NCBI RefSeq assembly: GCF_004684905.1
Contig: NZ_SRJC01000007.1
Location: 1-64,000, forward strand
Reading direction: 5' to 3'
Source: Halobacillus salinus
GTDB lineage: Bacteria > Bacillota > Bacilli > Bacillales > Halobacillaceae
Length of the DNA: 64,000 bases
This document shows, one piece after another, positions 60,263 through 64,000 of this stretch; position 1 is the stretch's first letter; every line of letters starts with the position of its first letter. The notes beneath the pieces are model-generated. The model did no database searches, was not told the DNA's origin, and was given only the letters and a program-made list of their open reading frames with translations. The position numbers and the translations under genes were made by a program.

Positions 60263-61624
60263 CTAAGCAGGCGGGACGTCGGCATCACTGTAGCGATAGT
60301 CTAAGTCCACGAATTTGTTGTATTCTTTGACGAAGGCAAGTTCCACTGTTCCAACTGGCCCGTTACGTTGCTTGGCGAGAATGATCTCGATAATATTTTG
60401 ACTCTCCGATTCCTGATCGTAGTAGTCATCACGATACAGGAATCCTACGATATCGGCATCCTGCTCGATCGATCCGGATTCACGCAAGTCGGACATCATT
60501 GGTCGCTTATCCTGACGAGATTCTACACCACGGGACAACTGAGACAATGCGATCAGTGGGACATTCAGTTCACGTGCTAGTCCTTTCAAGGAACGGGAGA
60601 TTTCCGATACCTCTTGTTGACGGTTCTCTTTAGAGTTGGCACTACCTTGAATCAACTGCAGGTAGTCGATCAGGATCATCCCAAGACCGTGCTCTTGCTT
60701 TAAACGGCGGCATTTGGAACGGATTTCACTGACCCTTATACCAGGCGTATCATCGATATAGATTCCGGCATTGGATAGACTACCCATCGCCATCGTAAGC
60801 TTGTTCCAGTCATCAGCTTCCATGTGACCGGTACGGAGGCGCTGAGCATCGATGTTCCCTTCCGCACACAGCATACGGGAAACCAGCTGATCGGCTCCCA
60901 TCTCGAGACTGAAGATCGCAACGTTTTCATCTGTGTGTACGGCTACGTTCTGGGCAATGTTCAGTGCAAAGGCGGTCTTACCCATTGATGGACGTGCTGC
61001 GATAATAATCAGGTCGTTCCGCTGGAAGCCTGAAGTAATGTTATCGAGGTCCCGGTACCCTGTCGGAATACCCGTCACGCTTCCATCACTGTTGTGCAGT
61101 TCTTCAATATTGTCATAGACATCGATCAGGACGTCTTTAATACTCTTGAAGGCTCCTGAACTTTTTCGCTGGGAAACCTCTAGAATATCCTTCTCTGCTG
61201 AGTTAAGAACGTCTTCTATACTGTCTTCCTCTTCATAGCCGGACGTGACGATGTTGGTCGCCGTACGAATCAAGCTGCGGAGCGTTGCTTTCTCACTGAC
61301 AATCTTCGTGTAATAGCTGATATTGGCAGCTGTCGGTACGGAATTTGCAATATCCGTTAAGTAAGATACGCCTCCGATCTCCTCCAGCACCTTATTATTC
61401 GATAGCGCGGTCGTAACCGTTACGAGATCAATCGGCTCACCACGATCGGAAAGCGAGAGCATCACTTCGAAAATCCGCTGATGGCTGGCACGGTAGAAAT
61501 CTTCCGGGAGCAAAAACTCCGCTGCTGTCGACATCGCTTCTGGTTCTAAGAAAACCGCCCCCAGCACAGCTTGTTCCGCTTCAATATTATGAGGCGGGGT
61601 GCGGTCATTCCAAAATTCACTCAC
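60263..61624 (-). CDS. dnaB: Replicative DNA helicase
   Basis: A 453-residue hexameric helicase (DnaC in B. subtilis naming). N-terminal domain with RTPPHNIEAEQAVLGAVFLEPEAM, linker helix, RecA-like C-terminal domain with Walker A ARPSMGKTAFALN, Walker B MILIDYLQLI and GSIEQDADIVGFLYRDDYY. GTG 61622-61624 has AGAGGAGGAAA properly spaced; an ATG 30 bases earlier has no ribosome site. Lies downstream of rplI in the conserved origin-proximal order. Confidence 0.96.
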   Translation of the reverse strand: MSEFWNDRTPPHNIEAEQAVLGAVFLEPEAMSTAAEFLLPEDFYRASHQRIFEVMLSLSDRGEPIDLVTVTTALSNNKVLEEIGGVSYLTDIANSVPTAANISYYTKIVSEKATLRSLIRTATNIVTSGYEEEDSIEDVLNSAEKDILEVSQRKSSGAFKSIKDVLIDVYDNIEELHNSDGSVTGIPTGYRDLDNITSGFQRNDLIIIAARPSMGKTAFALNIAQNVAVHTDENVAIFSLEMGADQLVSRMLCAEGNIDAQRLRTGHMEADDWNKLTMAMGSLSNAGIYIDDTPGIRVSEIRSKCRRLKQEHGLGMILIDYLQLIQGSANSKENRQQEVSEISRSLKGLARELNVPLIALSQLSRGVESRQDKRPMMSDLRESGSIEQDADIVGFLYRDDYYDQESESQNIIEIILAKQRNGPVGTVELAFVKEYNKFVDLDYRYSDADVPPA

Positions 61625-61688
61625 TTGCGTTTCCTCCTCTAGGACGATGGCCATTCACTTAAGCGTACGTAAATTCCTCTATCAAAGC

Positions 61689-61733
61689 AAAAAGCACATG
61701 AATGGCCCTCATGACGAGGGGTAAACAAGTGCT
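61689..61733 (-). terminator. Possible terminator after rplI
   Basis: Nested hairpin: outer AAGCAC/GTGCTT, inner CCCTC/GAGGG, with TTTTTG following on the minus strand, in the rplI-dnaB gap. Confidence 0.5.
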
Positions 61734-61758
61734 TCTCGCTTCAAACAAACATAACCAT

Positions 61759-62205
61759 CTATTTTTCTTCTACGTGTACGCGAATCGTGCCTGTCACTTC
61801 ATTGTGAAGTTTTACAGGGACATTGGAATAGCCTAGTGTGCGAATCGGCTCGTCCAACTCGATTTTTCGTTTATCAAGCTTAATATTGTGCGTCTTCTTC
61901 AGCTCTTCAGCGATTTGCTTACTTGTGATCGATCCGAAGAGTCGGCCGCTATCGCCGGATTTAGCTGTAAGTTTCACCTCAAGGTTGGACAGCGTCTCTT
62001 TTAGTTTCTTCGCTTCATCCACCTCTTGTTGGGCAAGTTCTTCCTGCTTTTGGTCTTTCGCTTGCTGTGCTTTCATGTTTCCTTTTGTCGCTTCAACAGC
62101 AAGGTTGTGTTTCAGGAGATAGTTACGGGCATATCCGTCATTTACGTTTTTAACTTCCCCTTTTTTACCTTTACCTTTTACATCCGAAGTGAAAATCACT
62201 TTCAT
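61759..62205 (-). CDS. rplI: 50S ribosomal protein L9
   Basis: A 148-residue protein with the L9 signature [17 protein letters not shown] near the N-terminus, the long central helix, and the C-terminal RNA-binding domain ([14 protein letters not shown]). Start overlaps the gdpP stop by 3-4 bases (ATGA). Confidence 0.97.
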   Translation of the reverse strand: MKVIFTSDVKGKGKKGEVKNVNDGYARNYLLKHNLAVEATKGNMKAQQAKDQKQEELAQQEVDEAKKLKETLSNLEVKLTAKSGDSGRLFGSITSKQIAEELKKTHNIKLDKRKIELDEPIRTLGYSNVPVKLHNEVTGTIRVHVEEK

Positions 62206-64000
62206 TGTGTGTCTCCCCCTTCAAAATATTCATCAACTATATCTTGCAACAATGCTTTCGCATCTTCAATCGTTGTGTCTTCGAGCTGGGTGGCGGCGTT
62301 CGTCAAGTGGCCTCCCCCGTTCATCCGTTCCATGATGACCTGGACGTTTATATCACCGAGGGAACGCGCGCTGATTCCGATCCGTCCATCGCTTCGTTCT
62401 GAAATAACAAACGAGGCAATGACGCCACTCATCGTGAGAAGCGTATCGGCAGCCTGCGCAATAATGACAGGGCCGTATGCTTCGCCTTTATCTCCAGTGG
62501 AAATCGCAATACCATCACGGTACACCTCTGCTCGCTGTATCAGGAAACTTCTGCGAATATATACATCGAGGTCTTCTTTCATGAACTTCTGCACTTGTAC
62601 GGTGTCGGCTCCTTTGGAACGAAGGTACGAGGCAGCATCAAACGTCCTCGATCCAGTTCTAAGCGTAAAGCTCTTCGTGTCTACGATGATACCAGCTAGA
62701 AGTGCCGTTGATTCAAGCATCGACAACTTCAATTTCTTCGGTTGATATTCTAATAGTTCTGTTACGAGTTCTGCAGTAGAAGAAGCGTATGGTTCCATAT
62801 ACACCAGCGTCGGATCGGCGATGAACTCTTCCGCCCGGCGGTGGTGGTCGATGACAACGACATGCTCTGTCTTCGATAGGAGCTTCTCTTCCATGACTAG
62901 TTTCGGCTTGTGCGTATCAACAACGACGAGCAGCGACTCATTCGTCACCATTTCCATTGCATCTTCAGGAGTAATGAAATAACGCCATAAGTCTTCATCT
63001 TTGCGGATCTCTTCAATCATCCGCTGAACACCTGTATCGATATCATCCGGATCCAGTACAATGGCTGCTTTCTTATCGTTGGCCTGGGCTATCTTCAGAA
63101 TCCCAATGGAAGCACCGATCGAGTCCATATCAGGGGATTTGTGACCCATAATCAAGACTTTCTCGCTTTCTTGTACGAGTTCTTTCATCGCATGGGAAAT
63201 GACCCTGGCACGGACACGGGTCCGTTTTTCCATCGGGTTCGTCTTACCGCCGTAGAAGCGGACTTTTCCTGAATCGTCCTTGATCGCTACCTGGTCTCCC
63301 CCGCGTCCCAGCGCTAGATCCAAGCTGGATTGAGCAAGCTCTCCCAAATCAGGCAGGCTGACAGGTCCAACTCCGATTCCGAAACTTAACGTAAGCGGGA
63401 CGTTCTGATCCGTAATCAACTCACGGACGTCATCCAAAATCTCGAACTTCGCTTTTTCAAGGGAATGAAGGATTTCTTGATTCATGACGGCGATAAATCG
63501 TTCCTGAGAGGTACGCTTCAAGTAAATACCGAAATCGCCTGCCCATTTATTCAGAATGGATGTCACTTGGGAGTTGATATGACTCTTGGCGGTATCATCC
63601 ATCCCTTGTGTGATCTCTTCATAGTTGTCCAAAAAGATGATCGACAGGACAGTCTGTTCATTTTGATAAAGGTTGTGAATTTCCGTCTGCTTCGTCCGAT
63701 CAAACAAGTAAAGCAAACGCTCGTCACGCTTAATGACGGTCTGCAATTGGTAACCATCAATGTTAATCCAGCATTCCTCGGAGTCTTCTTTAATTTGAGG
63801 AATCAGCTTGTCCGACAAATTCTTAAGAGATTTACCCACAATCGAATCCTCTTCCGTGAAGCGATTCATGTAAGGGTTCGCCCACTCAATCGTATATTCG
63901 TCGCTATAGAGGACAATACCAATAGGCATCTCCAAGAGAGCCTCTTCCCCTACCTTTTTCACACGATAGGAGAGGGTCGATATATATTCTTCCGTTTCGT
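62202..64000 (-). CDS. gdpP: Cyclic di-AMP phosphodiesterase GdpP, 5' end outside window
   Basis: 599 codons visible; the frame runs off the right edge ([27 protein letters not shown]), so the N-terminal membrane helices are missing. Order: PAS domain ([16 protein letters not shown]), degenerate GGDEF domain, DHH domain with [16 protein letters not shown] and [11 protein letters not shown], and DHHA1 domain with [13 protein letters not shown]. It hydrolyses c-di-AMP to pApA, linked to potassium, osmotic and cell wall control. Adjacent to rplI as in Bacillus. Confidence 0.95.
   Translation of the reverse strand, partial: ETEEYISTLSYRVKKVGEEALLEMPIGIVLYSDEYTIEWANPYMNRFTEEDSIVGKSLKNLSDKLIPQIKEDSEECWINIDGYQLQTVIKRDERLLYLFDRTKQTEIHNLYQNEQTVLSIIFLDNYEEITQGMDDTAKSHINSQVTSILNKWAGDFGIYLKRTSQERFIAVMNQEILHSLEKAKFEILDDVRELITDQNVPLTLSFGIGVGPVSLPDLGELAQSSLDLALGRGGDQVAIKDDSGKVRFYGGKTNPMEKRTRVRARVISHAMKELVQESEKVLIMGHKSPDMDSIGASIGILKIAQANDKKAAIVLDPDDIDTGVQRMIEEIRKDEDLWRYFITPEDAMEMVTNESLLVVVDTHKPKLVMEEKLLSKTEHVVVIDHHRRAEEFIADPTLVYMEPYASSTAELVTELLEYQPKKLKLSMLESTALLAGIIVDTKSFTLRTGSRTFDAASYLRSKGADTVQVQKFMKEDLDVYIRRSFLIQRAEVYRDGIAISTGDKGEAYGPVIIAQAADTLLTMSGVIASFVISERSDGRIGISARSLGDINVQVIMERMNGGGHLTNAATQLEDTTIEDAKALLQDIVDEYFEGGDTQ

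Noticed and set aside
62026-62745. 239-codon plus-strand open frame opposite rplI and gdpP
   Set aside because: Shadow of two well-identified conserved genes.

Overview
The window looks like the chromosome of a low-to-mid GC Bacillota of the Bacillaceae, most like a moderately halophilic genus such as Halobacillus, Virgibacillus or Pontibacillus. This is inferred from protein likeness and gene order; I could not run a search. The right part (about 46-64 kb) is the conserved left flank of a Bacillus-type replication origin: htrC, walJ, walI, walH, walK, walR, an M23 peptidase, two tRNA genes, purA, dnaB, rplI and gdpP, nearly all on the minus strand. In the B. subtilis arrangement oriC would lie beyond the right edge. 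dnaA and dnaN are not in the window.

Left part (0-25 kb), accessory metabolism and transport. A clipped IS256-like transposase start and a short array of CGTCG hairpin repeats precede mqo. Then come the ydbS-ydbT membrane pair, a lipocalin-like protein, an AT-rich patch with a DUF6241-type exported protein, a DMT exporter, and a complete gluconate operon (gntR-gntK-gntP) with an overlapping cre site and GntR operator. These are followed by a lipoprotein, a membrane diguanylate cyclase, a Fur-boxed siderophore ABC operon, a CPBP protease with its regulator, a class B PBP, an NhaC-type antiporter, ribokinase and a DUF3100 membrane pair. Seven copies of a palindromic GGGACA/TGTCCC intergenic repeat lie between 4 and 22.4 kb and none were noticed further right.

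Middle part (25-46 kb). A NucS-like nuclease, a tRNA-dihydrouridine synthase and an unusual msrA without a normal start codon lead into a YfcC transporter / M20 amidohydrolase / GTP-cyclohydrolase-III-like regulator cluster. Next are rlmH, a MerR-like coiled-coil protein divergent from a DASH-type photolyase, an M48 protease, and a large secreted GH16 glucanase with cre and LacI-type operator signals. After GNAT and Nudix genes come a NADH oxidase flanked by Rex boxes and a threonine aldolase. The part ends with a compact cyclic-di-GMP unit: LuxR-type regulator, c-di-GMP-I riboswitch with terminator, EAL phosphodiesterase and PilZ protein.

The most notable items are the DnaA-box cluster at about 46.16-46.39 kb, located away from dnaA; the riboswitch-controlled EAL-PilZ unit; the regulator that joins a GTP-cyclohydrolase-III-like domain to a winged helix next to a transporter and hydrolase; the covarying palindromic repeat family; and msrA with only an ATC codon in start position. 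No prophage, CRISPR array or complete defence island was seen.
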